DNA from: Eurosta solidaginis | Taxonomy: Eukaryota; Arthropoda; Insecta; Diptera; Tephritidae | Direction: 5' to 3' | DNA: 64,000 nt | Assembly (NCBI RefSeq): GCF_040869045.1 | Contig: NC_090320.1 | Span: forward strand, 119,669,112 to 119,733,111 | Part shown: positions 22,501 to 35,138 of the stretch, one piece after another | Position numbering within the stretch: position 1 is the first letter of the stretch | Layout: each line of letters starts with the position of its first letter | Translations under genes and position numbers: made by a program | Notes under the pieces: generated by a model | The model's database searches: none | The model's input: the letters and a program-made list of their open reading frames with translations, nothing else | What the model was told of the DNA's origin: nothing

Positions 22501-23953
22501 ATTACAATTTATTTATACATCTTTGAATTCAAGGCATTACCTAATATAATATACTATTTCGAACATATGTATGCCGTTTTAATAAGGGCACTGAGCTCGT
22601 TTTATTTTCTATTCTTAGGTTGACATATTTAATTTGGTTACAATAAATTCAATTTCATCTCGCTAATACGTAAGAAAATGCAAGAAAATTGCCTTTAATT
22701 AAATAAGTCAACTGGAACTACGCTCCAGTAGAGTTAGACTATAGTGTCCTAAATGCGACAACGCTCGCCCGTGTGCATTAAATTTATATGTACGCACTAT
22801 TTATATATACATGGACAAATTCCTAATGTAGCAAAACTAAAAGTAAGCGTTACTGAAGCGCAAGTAGAAGGAAAATAAAAGGAAAATAAAAGGAACCCGA
22901 CCCCTGGGAATGCGAAAATTCTAATAAAAATTCTTAACTAAATGTTTAGGTATAACTTATAAATTTTAGTGGTCTAATCCTAATCTTAGAATACTATCTG
23001 GAACTTCTATGATTGCATTTAAATTGCATACCAATGTTCTATGTTCTGAATGTAATACATACTTTTCCTTTTACAAGTACAATTGCATTAAATTCATTTT
23101 TATTTGTCTTATTTCGAGTTTATGGTAATTGATTGCCGCACCAATAGATATGGTCGGGCAAAACTCTCGTAACAGTTTAATACGCTTTTATAGCTTTAGT
23201 TTTCGTTGGTACATACCAACTTGTGCCGTGTGATCATATAGAGATCATGCAATTTATGAATTTTTTTTATGTAACGTTTCAGTCGCAACAGTATAGTGAA
23301 GCAGTTAAATGGTATTTGAAAATATTTCAAAAAAAGAATTATAGAACGAGTTTATTGTTTCATGTTCACAAAGACATAAATCCTCTATCTTTTGTTGCGA
23401 CTAGTTTCTAATTTCTCGCGGAAAGGCATATGTCGCTAATGTGTAATGCATTACCCATTCACATGGCTTTCACATGTACATATATAAAAAAAATATGGTT
23501 CAGAGTGACACATTCAAATATGTAAAGTACTATATAGATTGGTGACACTATTCTGTAACTTGACTTGAATAAAATAATTCGCAGAACTCGAACTTTTATA
23601 ATTTTGGTTTTCTACTTCTTGACTGTATTGACTTTTCAGGAGCTTTACAGAACAATGTTTCTTACTCGCAAGATTACTGTGTTCGGGTTTACATTGCACA
23701 CACCCGACGGGTCAATAGAGTTAAGAACACCAATATGTCCGAATTCATGTACACGTGTTTTCGAATCGAGTTACAGAAAAGGGTCTTTATGTTCACTGAA
23801 TGTGTTTGAAAGGAATTACAAAAATTTTAAACGATAATCTGTAAGTGACGTATTTTATCACTTTATATAAATACATAATATAATTTCCCCGAGTTGGAAC
23901 GGACTCACCCGGTTTCAAACGTTGTTGTTGTTATGTCTAGTGCAGTGGCAGCA
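22501..23953. other. AT-rich sequence without a gene
   Basis: No coding family, RNA gene or clear repeat was recognised. The first part may continue the older LTR. Confidence 0.4.
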
Positions 23954-24130
23954 GGCCTATGTTCAGCGGCCTTGCTGTTGTTGTCGGTAACCGACGTTTG
24001 TTGCGCCCGGCTTAATTCGGTGGGCCTATATGAAGCGGCCTTTGCTGTTATCGTGGCCGGCGTTTGTTGCGCCCGATTTAATTAGGTGGGCCTATATGAA
24101 GCGGCCCTTGCTGTTGTTTTTGAAGCTGCT
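23954..24130 (+). repeat. Minisatellite, units of 66-69 bp
   Basis: Three tandem units start with GGCCTAT at 23954, 24023 and 24089 and share GCGGCC, TTGCTGTT and CGTTTGTTGCGCCCG. A related motif in inverse orientation lies at 38497-38557. Confidence 0.65.
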
Positions 24131-24960
24131 GCTGGTGGTAAGCCTGGATGCGGCGCGTTTGGTTGGCGCTGCCGACCGATGGGGTTGCGGTTGTGGTTGC
24201 GCGGTTGAAGGGGTTGTTGTGGTTACTGGCGATGGTGGTTGGCGCAGTTGGTGGTGGCGCACATACATACATACAAGAATGTGCTTTATGGTATCTCTCA
24301 ATTTTGGTTCGGTAATACTTGAACGGCCCCGGAGCTGCGTTTAAAAATGAAACAGCTTGTCCAACATTGTACCATTATATGTTTGTCTTGTAAACAGTTG
24401 CAGTCTATTGCCATCCTCTAGTTTATAAGAATTTGTATTCCGGCATGTAGCAGTTACGGCAGACGATTGCAGCTTACTTTGGACTCCGTACTATATCGTT
24501 TTCGCTTCAGTGCTGAATTGAAACAAATCCTTCGTTTGTGCTTTGGCATTCACCTTATAGGATAAATGCATATATTCAATTTACAATTCCTTGATAGATG
24601 TATATGGAATTATCCGATAATATTCATCTTAGTATCAAAATTGTATTGCACTGAACTGCAGGGTAAACCGCGATATCTACTGGCTGTAATAAGCACGTGG
24701 TACACGTTCACTCTTCCTCAGATTTTAGAGGTAATGAATAAAAACTATTGGTACCGGAAACTGCTTAAAAAATAAATGGCCTCTCGAGCGGCTGTGGCGA
24801 TATCTAGTGTACATTTAGTTCAAATTGCGATGCCACCTGCGCGAAATTAACAAAATTTGTTTTGACCACCCCAGGCAGACATGAGTGAGGGTGAATCCTA
24901 CCTTTTTCGCTATCACTAGCCAACTGGTACGTTCCAAGGGAGACTCTCCAAAGTGGACCA
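24131..24960. other. Spacer without a gene
   Basis: G/T-rich trinucleotide-like sequence to about 24270, then unremarkable AT-rich DNA. No gene recognised. Confidence 0.4.
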
Positions 24961-26912
24961 TAACAGTTTTTTACCTTCAGCGTAATATTATTTAACCTAT
25001 TGTTACCTATGATATTAGTGTTTTTACAAAATATAATGAACTTAGTTTTTTCGACATTTAATTTCAGTTTTCTAAGGCATAACCATTTGTATAGCGAGTC
25101 CAGGTCTTCTTGTACTTTTAGCATGGCACATTCTGCTTACTTTTTCCACAGGTATTATTGTTGAAATTTTCCAGTAACTAGGTACAATACCGCTGTTTAA
25201 GGACTCGTTAATTATATCTTTGTAGAAATTAGCAGTATATATCATGGCATCTCCCGATAAAAGCTTGTCGCCGCCATATTTGTTTTTAAGTGATTTTTGA
25301 TAATAATATCGTCCACTACAATGTCAGTAAATTTAAATGTTTCAAATGGATTACTGTGATTTGCGCTTATTTCATCCCCATTTACAATTTCTTCGATGCT
25401 ATCATTAATTTCAACAATACTTTGTATAAAAAAGTTATTTAGGGCATTAGCCATATCATATTAATTTTCCAGGCATTCACCGTTAATTACAATTTTAGTG
25501 ATATGTTTTTTAACATCATTAAGCTCGACGAGCTCTTTTAGACACTTCCACATACGTTTCATATCGCCATTGTTATTAATTACTCTATCTTCCATGTATT
25601 TCTTTTTTTTATAAATTATGGTTCTTTTATATATTTTCTTAATGACGTTATATTCGCCCCAAAATCCAGTATTTCGAGCAGTTTTATAAGATTCTATTTT
25701 TCTTTTATGCAGGTTTGTTAATTCTCGGTCGTACCACTTATTTCTTATCTGTAATTGGGTCCTCTTTATATAAGTCAGTGCTTGCATAGCCTCAGTTAAA
25801 ACTTCGTTCAGGGCTTTAGTTTTAGTTTCTACTCCGGAAATTGACATAAAGCTGAAATCGCATCGTAGCAAAGCTAAAAGATTTTCAGCACTATAGTATT
25901 CCCAACATGTAACAGTAGCATATCTTCTCATTTTACAAAGCTTTGTTGTTGGCACTTAGATGTGGATTGTCTCATAGTCAGAAAAGCGATGTTCACTTAT
26001 ATTCACTGCTTTAACTTTATCATTGTTACTAAATAGCAAATCAATTCTTGTAGACGAGTACTCTGTTATCCTCGTGTCGAAGTTTGTCCTTTGTATCATT
26101 GCCATTTGTGCAAATAAACTTGTTAGCTGGTTTGAGTATGTTGACGATACATTTACATTGATATTAAGATCACCAATTATTAAATTATTATCCGCCTCCT
26201 TGAGATGTTCAGTGATGATTTCATTTAGATAAGTAATAAAGGTGGAGTCACTGCTACTTGGTGAGTGATATAGTACACCGATTTTATTTTATTTGCTATA
26301 ATACTACTATTATTAAGATAAATGTATTCCAAGCTGTATATATTGCTATCACGATTTAAATATTTTGACTTTTGTGTTGCAGTAAGGATCTTCTTTGGTT
26401 GCTAATAAACAACTTTCCTTTTCCTTGCATTTAGCTTTTGTTGGTATACGGGACAAGTTCTATCCAGAGTATCATGGTTTTCGTCAAGTCCTAGAGTGAG
26501 CTCCTTGTTTGCTCTTATGCAGTTAATGCACTTGTTTACTGCATCCTTTATGCATTGTGTATGTTTATGCTCACCCAAGCATTTTGTGCCTACTTCCTTT
26601 TTCTTGCAGTCAGCCGCTTTGTGATTGAAGCCTTTGCATTTAAAACAACACAATACCTGCACTGCATCATATACTCGGCAACGTTCCCAACCTACATTAA
26701 GCCTTTCTCCAGCTAGTACATTTGCGAACGCTTCAACATTCATTTCTATCACAGCGTAATAGTAGTTTTTCGGGCTCTTTCACTTCATATTGCTTAACAG
26801 TTTTGATGTCCGTTTCACTTAAACAAATGTTTTGTCGTTTAATTCTTTGCACCAGTTCCTCGTCGCTATATTCAAAATTTATACCAGTCACCATGACTGC
26901 TGGTTTCGTGTA
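24961..26912 (-). pseudogene. CR1/Jockey-like LINE, copy L3 (decayed, with internal deletions)
   Basis: Minus-strand pieces follow the same order as copy L1: ORF1 zinc-knuckle region at 26402-26752 (CFKCKGFNHKAADC, here with all four ligands), endonuclease pieces around 26160-26280, an ORF2 segment at 25461-25955, and RT pieces at 25242-25454 and 24804-25124. RT motif B and the catalytic YADD region are missing, so a large internal part is deleted. The ORF1 zinc knuckle is better preserved here than in L1. Confidence 0.75.
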
Positions 26913-27099
26913 GGTCAGGGAAACAGACTCTTAGTCCCTAACCCCGTTTGCACCGTTTGCCAGCACAGAATATATATGCTTGCGACATTCGCCCAATGCA
27001 GCTGCTGCCTTGGGCGGTGCCACTTTCCTAGATGTTCTGGTCTCCGCGACGGCAACCCCCCGACGGGTTTCATTGCGCCATGTTGCCAGGTCGCAAACC
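26913..27099 (+). mobile_element. Jockey-type LINE copy A, upstream part
   Basis: This aligns with 57357-57540 of LINE copy B (GTCAGGGAAACA, CTTAGTCCCTA, CCAGCACAGAATATAT, GATGTTCTGGTCTCCGCGAC). It stops at 27099, where a 133-bp LTR begins; the LINE resumes at 31484 with the same AAACC. Confidence 0.8.
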
Positions 27100-27232
27100 T
27101 GTTATAAATACACCTACATACTAGCCTTAAGTATTAAACTCGATACTATTAATAAGCATAATAATCGATACTAGCATTGAACTGTTATCTCTATTATTGA
27201 AATAAAGTAAGTGATTCTACAGCATTACAACA
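27100..27232 (+). repeat. Mag-like element left LTR
   Basis: TGTTATAAATAC ... TTACAACA, 133 bp, matching 31351-31483 with two differences. Confidence 0.88.
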
Positions 27233-27250
27233 AAGTGGCGACGAGGACGG
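27233..27250 (+). promoter_or_regulatory. Primer-binding region
   Basis: AAGTGGCGACGAGGACGG follows the left LTR directly. GTGGCGACGAGGA-type primer-binding sites recur in insect Mag/Gypsy elements; the tRNA is not assigned here. Confidence 0.6.
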
Positions 27251-27353
27251 TAGAATTACACGTGGAGATATCCAACTATTGTCCATATTTCGTCTAACCA
27301 CCGCTACTCGGACAAATAGAAATTTATTTCCTACATCATTATACAAAATTAAA

Positions 27354-28025
27354 ATGACTCAACCACAGCAAAGTCCTATAAATGGCGACAACACGAGGAA
27401 GTCAGCATTTTTTCAATTCGAGGAATTTGACAGGGAAAAAATACAATGGAGTCGTTGGCAAAAACACTTAGAAAGCGCGTTTGCTATAAATGAAACACAA
27501 GAAAACAAAAAAGTTCATTTGCTGCTACATCACATCGGCTATGCAACGTACAATACATTGTGCGACAAGTTAGCGCCGGCCGAACCGGAGAAGAAAAAAT
27601 ATGACGAAATTTGTAAGACACTGGCTGAAATATTTGAGCCAAAGCCGCTAGAAATCGTGGAAAATAATCGTTTCCACCTAAGCCGGCAACATGACCATCA
27701 GACGGTGGACGAATTTTTGATTGAACTGAAGAAAATAGCTATGCATTGCAATTTCGGTTCATATCTCGATACAGCCTTAAGAAATCAACTAGTTTTCGGG
27801 TTGAAAAGCAAAGTTATGCGAAATCGGTTGCTAGAAAAAACGGATTTAACACTCGAGAACACATTAAAGACAGCACGTGCAATGGAACTGTCTGTAAAAG
27901 GTAATGCCGAAATGACACATAAACTCAAAGATGTTGGGCAAGTATCACTCAAGGAAAAAACAAATCGTGCATCGGGAGGAAATCGGTCGAAGAATACCAA
28001 TAAAATAAAAAACTCAGGAAAATAA
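27354..28025 (+). pseudogene. Mag-like Gag
   Basis: A start codon at 27354 opens a frame of about 223 residues with the Retrotrans_gag layout: FDREKIQWSRWQKHLESAF, a helix-rich centre, ENNRFHLSRQ, TVDEFLIELKKIA and RNQLVFGLKS. The frame stops before the zinc knuckle, which appears just downstream near 28035-28090 (CYRCGGPH) in another frame. Confidence 0.82.
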
Positions 28026-28577
28026 TAAAAAAAAGCTGTTATCGTTGTGGCGGACCACATATTTCGCGACAATGTACAGAACAAAATGTATACTGCACGG
28101 AAATTTACGAAAATTTATACTGTACAAAAAAAGTTTGCATCAAAACGAAACGGAAGCAGAACGACCAAACGGAGGCTAACTACGCTGAGCATCGTGAAGT
28201 GGAGGAGATATGCCATATCATCGGAAACAAAGCTAAGCACACACCAAGGGATTGCAATGCAAGTAAACTCTTTCTTTATAGATTTTGAAATTGACAGCGG
28301 CGCACCGGTCGCAATTATGAGCAAACTCGATTACAATCAGCAAATTGGACGCATTGAAGAACAACAACTACACGAACCAGACATAGGCCTGGTCAGCTAC
28401 ACTGGAAATAATATCAAAGTATTCGGTTTCGTGTATGTCAAAGTCGCTTCGAAGGGGAAAACGTATGAGCTACGATTATACATTGTTGAATCAAAACGCC
28501 ATCCATTATTGGGGCGTGAGTGGCTAAACCTATTGCCGTTGGGGGCGAGCATACACTCGCGAAAATCGATGCCATAA
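28026..28577 (+). pseudogene. Mag-like nucleocapsid remnant and aspartic protease
   Basis: After the CYRCGG zinc-knuckle start, the frame at 28047-28577 contains IDFEIDSGAPVAIMS, the retropepsin DSG active site, and HPLLGREWL near its end, as in Mag-like elements. A frameshift separates it from the RT frame that starts near 28520. Confidence 0.8.
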
Positions 28578-29800
28578 TATCTTTAGAAACATTGAGGCAC
28601 AAGTATCCACGAGTGTTCGGCACTACATCAATGGGCAAGCTAACCGGGTTGAAAGCACGTATTCACTTGAAACCTAACGTAACACCAATTTTCAAGAAAG
28701 CAAGGTGACCAGCGTTCTCAATGCGAGCACGAATCGAAAAAGAAATTGACGACTTGGTACAAAATGGCGTATTAAAAAAAGTGGAAACCAGCCAATGGGC
28801 AACACCAGTACCTAAAAGTAAGGACAAAGTTAGAATTTGCGGCGATTATAAGATCACCATAAACCCTTGCATTCTCATCGACGAACATCCAATTCCGCCT
28901 ATCGAAGAATTGTTTTCAAAAATGTCTGGTGGTGAGAAATTCACGAAAATCGACCTCACCAAAGCGTATCTTCAAATGCAAGTGCACGAAGAAGATCAAA
29001 TGATTCTCACACTTTCAACACATAAGGGACTATACCAGCCGACTAGACTAATGTACGGAATTGCAACAGGGCCAGCATAATGGCAACGCGAGATCGAGAA
29101 CATTCTTAAAAATATCGATGGTGTTACGGATTTTCTGGACGACATCAAAATAACAGCACCAAACGATACATTGCACATTCAGCGTCTAGAAACCGTACTA
29201 CAACGCCTTGAAAAACGCAACATGAGGGCAAATTTCAATAAATGTGAGTTCATGGCAGACTCAATCACATATTGCGGTTATAAGATCGATCGTCACGGCA
29301 TCCACAAAATGAAAGAAAAAATGGAGTCAATACAACAGATGAAAAAACCAACAAACAAGGATGAAGTACGTTCCTTTATCGGTTTAGTAAATTATTACGG
29401 CAGATTTTTTGAAAATTTAAGCACGATACTGTATCCACTAAATAACTTACTCAAAGACAAAGTGCCCTTCGTTTGGGATGACAAATGCAAATTATCTTTT
29501 AATACGGTCAAACAAAAAATGTCATGTCCAAGTTATTTAGTACATTGCAATCCAAAGTTACCTTTAGTACTGGCAACAGACGCAAGCCCGGTAGGATTTG
29601 GGGCGGTTTTAAGTCAAATTTACCCAGACGGTACCGAACGACCAATACAATTCGCCTCGCAAACTCTGACAGCTACGCAACAACGTTACAGCCAGTTCGA
29701 CAAAGGGGCATATGCTATAGTGTACGGCGTAAAGAAATTTTACCAGTACGTCTATGCCAGACACTTCATTCTACAATGTGACAACAAACTAGTTACATAG
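28520..29800 (+). pseudogene. Mag-like reverse transcriptase and RNase H
   Basis: Frames at 28520-28708, 28721-29080 and 29171-29800 give the RT and RNase H. Landmarks are VRICGDYKITIN, FTKIDLTKAYLQM (motif A), TDFLDDIKIT (29131-29142 encode FLDD, in place of YxDD), SFIGLVNYYGRF, and LATDASPVGFGAVL of RNase H. A TGA interrupts at about 28706 and a TAA at 29078-29080, and a stop closes the RNase H frame at 29800. Confidence 0.85.
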
Positions 29801-31287
29801 ATTATTTCACCACAAAAGGGTCTCCCTATATTATCAGCAACACGGATGCAACATTCCGCAATTTTTTTGTCTTCGTTCGACTACGAAATCAAGTACCGAA
29901 AATCAGTCGAGCATAGTAATGCAGACGCATTCTCCCGGTTACCACGAGCACAATCGGTAGCACCAATTTTCGAAATTGATATAGAATTAAACTGCATACA
30001 TAATATGCCTGTCACAGTGGACGATTTGGCTAGAGCTATTAAAGACGACAAAATAGTAAGCAAACTTTTGCAGGGACTAGAAACAGGAAAAAATAGTTGC
30101 TAAAGAACACCGATTTGGAATAGACCAACATGAATTTGCACTTCAAGAAGGATGTTTGTTGAGGGGGACACGCGTTTACATTCAACCACTACTGAGAAAA
30201 GCTGTGCTTGAGGAACTACATCAGGCACATTTTGGTACATGAAAAATGAAAACACTGGCACGTAGCTGGTGGCCTGGGTTAGATTCGGATGTTGAAAACA
30301 TCACTCTAAACTGTAGCCCATGTCAAAAAAATCGGAAAAATCCTAGGAAAATTTCAACACACGTTTGGGATCCACCATCAAGTTTTTTTGAAAGAGTTCA
30401 CATCGATTTTGCAGGACCGTTTATGGGAAGTATTTCTTCATTCTGGTAGCGCATACAGCAAATGGCCAGAAATACATATAATGAATAATATCACAACACA
30501 GTCGACAATCAAAGTTTGCCGCCAAATTTTCGCAACGTTTGGAATTCCAAAAGTATTAGTCAACGACAACGGGAAACAACTCACGTCGAATGAGTTTAGG
30601 CAATTTTTGCGAAGCAATGGCATTACACATAAACGAAGTGCACCATTTCATGTGCAGACGCTGCAAGATAAGCTCAAAGCTATGCACAGCAGTACGAAAG
30701 ACATAGACACAAAATTGGCACAAATTTTAATGTAATACCGTCGAATGGTAAATACATCCACGGGCGCATCACCAGCACAGCGAATGTTTAACAGGCAGAT
30801 TCGTTCAAGATTGGATTTGCTATTGCCAGTAGCACAAGAAGACCGAGAAAAACAAATTAAACCGGCGAGTCGGAAGTTGTACGAAGGGGAACGTGTATCA
30901 GTGCGAGATTACTACGATAAAAAGTATCAATTTGGTCGCATTCTCAGAAAACTTGGGTAATTGCACTATAACGTCCTCTTGGATGATGGCAGAATATGGA
31001 AACGACACATCAACCAAATTCATCGAATCGGCGACAGTATTCAAGAACACAGAAATGATCATTATGGTGAGCTACCAGATGAAGCAATCGCAGCTGAAAG
31101 ACCATCGTTTTCAATCACGGCTCAAGATACCAATACTCAAGCTGAGGTAGAAGAACCACCGACATCGTCAGAAAATGAAAGTACTACTGAGGAGCAGACA
31201 GTATCGGAGCCCAGACGGTCACAACGTCAGCGCGTTCCAAAACAACGTCTAACGTACGATAAAAATTTTCAGATCTACGAAGAATAG
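29801..31287 (+). pseudogene. Mag-like integrase and C-terminus
   Basis: Pieces at 29846-30103 (end of RNase H, NADAFSRLP), 30246-30449 (CSPCQKNRK of the zinc domain, then VHIDFAGPF), 30388-30735 (VNDNGKQLTS, NGITHKRSAPFH) and 30745-31287 give the integrase and tail. Frameshifts and stops occur at 30104, 30449 and 30735, and a stretch between SAPFHVQT and LQDKLKAM appears deleted. The last 108 residues are a charged tail rich in E, T and S. Confidence 0.82.
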
Positions 31288-31337
31288 ATAAACTGAAAAC
31301 TACATTCATCTCAACGTAATTTCGAAGTTTTTTCTCT

Positions 31338-31350
31338 GAGGGGGGAAAGT
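31338..31350 (+). promoter_or_regulatory. Mag-like polypurine tract
   Basis: GAGGGGGGAAAGT lies directly before the right LTR. Confidence 0.7.
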
Positions 31351-31483
31351 TGTTATAAATACACCTACATACTAGCCCTAAGTATTAAACTCGATACTAT
31401 TAATAAGCATAATAATCGATACTAGCATTGAACTGTTATCTCTATTATTGAAATAAACTAAGTGATTCTACAGCATTACAACA
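31351..31483 (+). repeat. Mag-like element right LTR
   Basis: 133 bp, TGTTATAAATAC ... TTACAACA, with two visible differences from the left LTR (CCCTAAG for CCTTAAG, AAACTAAG for AAAGTAAG). Confidence 0.88.
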
Positions 31484-34370
31484 AAACCCCAATCTACCGG
31501 GTACCCCAATGCTTGCCCAAGGACGCCCAGTCCCAGGGCCACAACAGCAGTTGCGTCTTGGCCTTCCTCAACCCAGGCGTACTCACCCGTCACTTACTCC
31601 CAGAGTGGCGACGTCTCCCCCTATGCACTTCAGAATTCTGCAGTTAAACTGAAATGAACTAACTGGGAGGATCACGGAGATAGCCAATTTCATGAAGCGG
31701 CACAACATCCGCATTGCTGCGATTCAAGAGACTAAACTCACTGCAGGATCTGCACTGCAAACCTGTTCTGGGTATACTGTCCATAGAAAAGATCGCATGA
31801 GCGGAAATGGAGGGGGCCTCGCGTTTATCATACACCACTCTGTGCAATATCATATATTTGATCCTGGCATCGACCGCAGGGAACGTCAAGGCCTATCTGT
31901 CCGGTCAGGCGATGCAAACCTAAAAATCATCAACATCTATATCCCTCCTGCCACCTGTTGCCCCAGTGGATACCGCCCTAATATTAGCGCCTTACTCACT
32001 GGCAACAATCGGATTATCTTAGGCGACTTTAATGCCCATCACATTCTATGGAATTCAAGCTTGCGGGCGGACAGTAGGGGTGAGATGTTGGCGGATCAAA
32101 TAGAAGTAACGATGTTCTGCACAATAAACGGAGACGCCTTCACACGTATGGTAGGAAGCTGTCACAGTTCGCCGGATATCTCAATCGTGAGCGCAGAACT
32201 CGTAAACTGCGTCAAGTGGCAGCCGATGGTAACATTGGCATCCGACCACCTGCCTATACTTATTTCGTTCGAGCGTACCGCCGACTTCATCGTTACAGAA
32301 AAACGCACTTTCATAAACTTTAAAAAAGGAAAGTGGGACGAATACAAATCTTTTACAGACAACCTCTTTGCTGCCCTCCCTATCCCGACTGATACCCGCC
32401 AAGGGGAGCGTGCTTTCCGCAAGGTCATTGAACCCGCCTCGGCGCGTTTCATTCCCGCCGGTAGAATTCCCGAAATTCGGCCTCACTTTCCGGCTGAGGC
32501 CGCAAATTTAGCGAGAGAACGTGACCTTATAAGACAGCTCGATCCCGGCGACTCCCAAATAAGGAATAATAACCAACGCATCAGATTGCTTGAGGATGAA
32601 CACAAGCGGGTGAAATGGGAGGAGCACCTAAGCGGTTGTAACCTCTCTGCCGGTGTAGGTAAGCTTTGGTCCACCGAAAAGTCCCTATCGAATCCGTCTA
32701 AGCACAATGACAAAATTTCCATCGCATTTGGCGATAAAGTGCTGTCGGATGCGAAAAAATGTGCGAGCGCTTTCTGCCGACAATATATAATGCATTCCAC
32801 GGTCGGAAAAGATAGACGAGGGCCAACAGACACGCACATAAACATATATTCAGCGCGTCTCCAATTACCATCACCGCCAAAGAGGTTGAGGATACCATCG
32901 GTTATGCTAAACCATCCAAAGCAGTGGGCCTAGACGGCATAGCCATACCGATTCAAATATTTAGCGCATGTCCTCAACCTGTCTCTTTCCACCTTCGCCA
33001 TTCCCGAAAAATGGAAAACGGTCAAGGTGGTCCCGCTACTAAAGCTTGGGAAACCAACTAACATAGGAGAGTCATATCGCCCGATATCGCTCCTATCGCC
33101 AGTAGCCAAGACGCTTGAAGCCATTTTGCTCCCCTACTTCAAAGCAAATTTGCAGCTAGCCTGTCATCAGCATGGCTTCAGAAAACTCCATAGCACCACC
33201 ACCGCGCTAAATGCCATTAGCACCCAGATAAATTGCGGTTTAAATCAAAACCCCCACGATAGAACAGTACTCGGTGCCTAGACCTATCAAGAGCTTTTGT
33301 TACGGTCAACCATGGCACGTTACTGCAAGACCTGGAAGGGTCTACCCTTCCCCATGTCTTAAAAGGTGGACTGCAAATTATCTAGGTGGTCCGCAGGCAT
33401 CGGTGCAATTTAGAAACGAAACATCAAAACCAAGAAGAATTAAACAAAGGGTGCCACAGGGTGCTGTCCTATCCCCACTTATGTTTAACTTCGCCACCAG
33501 AAGGAGTTACTATCGTTTCCTACGCCGATGACTGCACAATAATGGCCACAGGCCCAGGGCGACAGATAGATGAGCTTTGTAACAGAATAAACGGCTACCT
33601 CCCTGATATGTCCAGTTTTTTTCGCGAAACCTGGCATTATCACCGCCTAAATCCTCCGCAACCTTATTTACAACATGGACGTCCCAAATATCGACCATTT
33701 TGAACATCCACATCGATGGCACTACGCTACCGACTGTCCCACACCCCAAAATCTTGGGTGTGATGTTTTATCAGGATCTACATTTTGGTGAGCATGCAGC
33801 CGCAATTGTACCAAAAATCCAGAGCCGTAACAAAATCCTCAAATCTCTTGCTGTCAGTACTTGGGGAAAAGACAAAGAAACGCTCATTACCACTTACAAA
33901 GCAATTGACCAGCCGATTGCATGCTACGCGTCCCCTATATGGTCGCCAAGCCTAAAATCGACACACTGGAAGAAGCTACAGGCCTGCCAAAATACTGCTC
34001 TCAGAACCGCCACGGGCTGTCTTCTTATGTCCCCAGAACACCATCTACATAATGAGGCGAGAATACTCCCCATCAGGGAGAGAAATGAGATGCTAACCAA
34101 ACAGTTCCTGTTGAATACCCAGAAAACTGGGCATCCCAACAGACATCTGATTGATGAGCCAACACCGTCTAGGGGCTTAAGGAGTAATCTCCGTAAGCAT
34201 TATGAGGAAATACGACACCTGAGAACTCAGCCGTATGATGCAAAAAAACACAAGCAGGTCCTCAGAGAACTCCACAAACAGGCGTCGGACCTTTACGCCA
34301 GGAATTGCCCGGTGAATCCAGTACTCAAAGAACATTATCCAAAACTTGCGGAAGAAGAACGCGCACCTGT
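31484..34370 (+). pseudogene. Jockey-type LINE copy A: endonuclease and reverse transcriptase
   Basis: The endonuclease region at 31692-32933 shows IAAIQETKLTAGSAL, GGGLAFIIHHSVQYH, IILGDFNAHH and ASDHLPILISF. RT pieces at 33027-33281 (YRPISLLSPVAKTLEAILLPY), 33274-33531, 33386-33703 (VSYADDCTIMATG) and 33700-34370 follow in changing frames, ending with KLAEEER. Copy B at 56734-60489 is closely similar and lacks some of these lesions. Copy A ends where tyrosine-recombinase sequence begins, so its true 3' end is absent. Confidence 0.88.
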
Positions 34371-35138
34371 TGGGTGGGGCGAAGCACTGCTGCAACAACA
34401 ACGACAACAGGAATCTGTGCAATACCTTTTAGCATCGTTACCTGAAAACACGCTGAAGCAGTACAGTAAGCAAATAACTTCCTGGTATAAGTTTTGTCAA
34501 GCCAGACAACTTTCTCCTTTTCAGCCGACAGTGTCGGCAGTATTGGAATTTTTATCACCTTTGGCAACCGGCGAATACAAATATGGAACGCTTAATAACT
34601 ACAGATCTGCTATCTCATTATTGTAAACGTGAGATATTGGCAAGGATCCAACAATAAAAAGGTTCTGTAAAGGGGTATCGGTACTCAAGCCGCAACGTCC
34701 CAAATACAATCAGACAATTAGACCTCGGTCAGCTATCGAGAAAACTTGCTATCCTATTCGCTTTGGTGACAGCGCAAAGGGTGCAGTCTTTATCCAAAAT
34801 AAGAGTTTCAAACATAAGTTTGAAAGCGGGGTTAATAGCGATAAAAATTCCTGATAAAATCAAGACGACGTCGGTATGCGGCGTGCAACCCAATCTGATC
34901 ATTCCGGCATTCAGCGGGAACGATATAATATGCCCAGTTTCGACTGGGATACATGGATAGAACAAATAGTTTAAGAAGCCAAAGGGAAAACTGCCTCTTC
35001 ATTACTTTTAAGAAGCCTCATTGGGAAGCATCATTGCAGACAATTAGCAGATGGATAAAGCAAGTCATGCAGGAAAGTGGACTGTACATAAATCCGTTTA
35101 CAGCGCATAGCACGCGTCATGCAGCTACTTCAGCGGTG
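34371..35138 (+). pseudogene. Tyrosine recombinase fragment (DIRS/Crypton-like)
   Basis: The fusion ORF 33700-34626 ends with a SAM-like N-terminal recombinase domain (LPENTLKQYSKQITSWYKFC, YGTLNNYRSAISLL). Frames at 34763-34960 and 34953-35138 add RVQSLSKI and a C-terminal catalytic block with QTISRWIKQVM and FTAHSTRHAATSA; HSTRH holds the conserved HxxR. The final Tyr region is missing because the sequence breaks at 35138. Such proteins occur in DIRS/PAT retrotransposons and Cryptons; I cannot separate these without the rest of the element. Confidence 0.75.

Larger units (their letters stand above)
27100..31483 (+). mobile_element. Mag-like Gypsy/Ty3 retrotransposon, complete but decayed
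   Basis: A 4384-bp element with 133-bp LTRs differing at two visible positions, a primer-binding segment just after the left LTR, gag-pro-RT-RNase H-integrase order, a polypurine tract, and a 5-bp target duplication AAACC (27095-27099 and 31484-31488). It interrupts LINE copy A. The coding region carries several stops and frameshifts despite the similar LTRs. Confidence 0.88.

Noticed and set aside
24030..24344. A 104-codon frame with hydrophobic and Gly-rich sequence.
   Set aside because: It reads through a tandem repeat, so the open frame follows from the repeat.
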